A stretch of DNA of 64,000 nt, from NCBI GenBank assembly GCA_026874595.1, contig CM049316.1, forward strand, positions 57,545,676-57,609,675, in the 5' to 3' direction. This DNA is from Sipunculus nudus (Eukaryota > Annelida > Sipuncula > Golfingiida > Sipunculidae). Numbering within the stretch: the stretch's first letter is position 1; each line of letters begins with the position of its first letter. Under the pieces are notes generated by a model. The model was given only the letters and a program-made list of their open reading frames with translations, ran no database searches and was not told where the DNA came from. Below, in pieces: positions 63,504-64,000 of this stretch. A program made the translations under genes and the position numbers.

Positions 63504-64000
63504 ATGAGAATAGATGACAGTGACCCTTTCCAGGTCAGTAGTTTCTCTGGGTCCATGTAAAGTAATAAAGTTACAATTTATCTAATTCTAAACTTTATTG
63601 AATTACATTTAGACATTACATTCAACACTTTCTGCTTCTCTGTTATGACTAGTGTAAAAAGGTTATATAGCACGGAAATTAGAGGTAAAGCCTGTTAGGC
63701 GGACTTGGCATCTCGCCTTCTTACTTTGCTTATACTTCGGTTGCAAGTTTTTTATTATTGCATCATTAACATGCAATATGTGAACAAAGTTTTCAGGATA
63801 TATCACAATAAAAACCTAAACTAAGCATAAACACCAAGAATGTCAAGGACTGATGGCTTTTTTTGCTTTCAGCATTGATCATTTACTATTATGGGTTGGC
63901 CATCATGAGATAGATCGTGAGATAGATAAGATGCATTTCAAGCAATATATTCTGTCGAATATCAAAATGTTAGATTCTGGGAAGGAACCACAATTGGCAC

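Overview
The window looks like genomic DNA from a marine mollusc, most likely a bivalve. It is AT-rich, has small exons with GT/AG introns, and is crowded with non-LTR retrotransposons, MITEs and degenerate tandem repeats. One repeat family recurs that ends in an 'AGCTCAG...CAGCTGAGCT' signature, which I associate from memory with bivalve genomes. The species cannot be named from sequence alone.

Left and centre (about 1-49.3 kb, minus strand): one gene spans this whole part, a cyclin-D1-binding protein 1 homologue (CCNDBP1/GCIP). Seven small coding exons were found by joining splice sites with compatible phases: 49119-49247, 46840-46902, 46212-46291, 3403-3484, 2406-2502, 1526-1596 and 93-169. 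It runs off the left edge. A frame-preserving 24-nt microexon candidate lies at 46717-46740. The intron between 3484 and 46212 is 42.7 kb and holds most of the rest of the window.

Inside the giant intron: (i) MITE 4251-5465; (ii) an 8.6-kb L1/Tx1-type LINE (5729-14349, minus) with a 16-bp target-site duplication, an intact 1122-aa ORF2, a frameshifted ORF1, and a 3.6-kb ORF1-ORF2 spacer full of ~155-bp repeats; (iii) a GGCGCCACC repeat split by a 1.3-kb TIR transposon that itself carries a Harbinger-like MITE; (iv) several long dispersed repeats; (v) an intact, intronless 848-codon prominin-family gene (23251-25797, minus), a nested gene; (vi) a CR1/Jockey-like LINE tail split by a pogo-like MITE; (vii) an LTR element (29393-35675) whose 3' LTR is split by a 3.7-kb TIR element that is itself split by a hAT-like MITE; (viii) an almost perfect 873-bp tandem duplication; (ix) further MITEs, a GA microsatellite and ~175-bp tandem repeats.

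Right (49.3-64 kb): intergenic repeats, a strong GC hairpin, tRNA-like SINE heads, then the first two coding exons of PDCD5 on the plus strand (56016-56078, 56922-57039), divergent from CCNDBP1. Its remaining exons lie beyond 64 kb. Downstream is a repeat carrying clustered AGGTCA half-sites. I found no CRISPR array, rRNA gene or clear functional tRNA gene.
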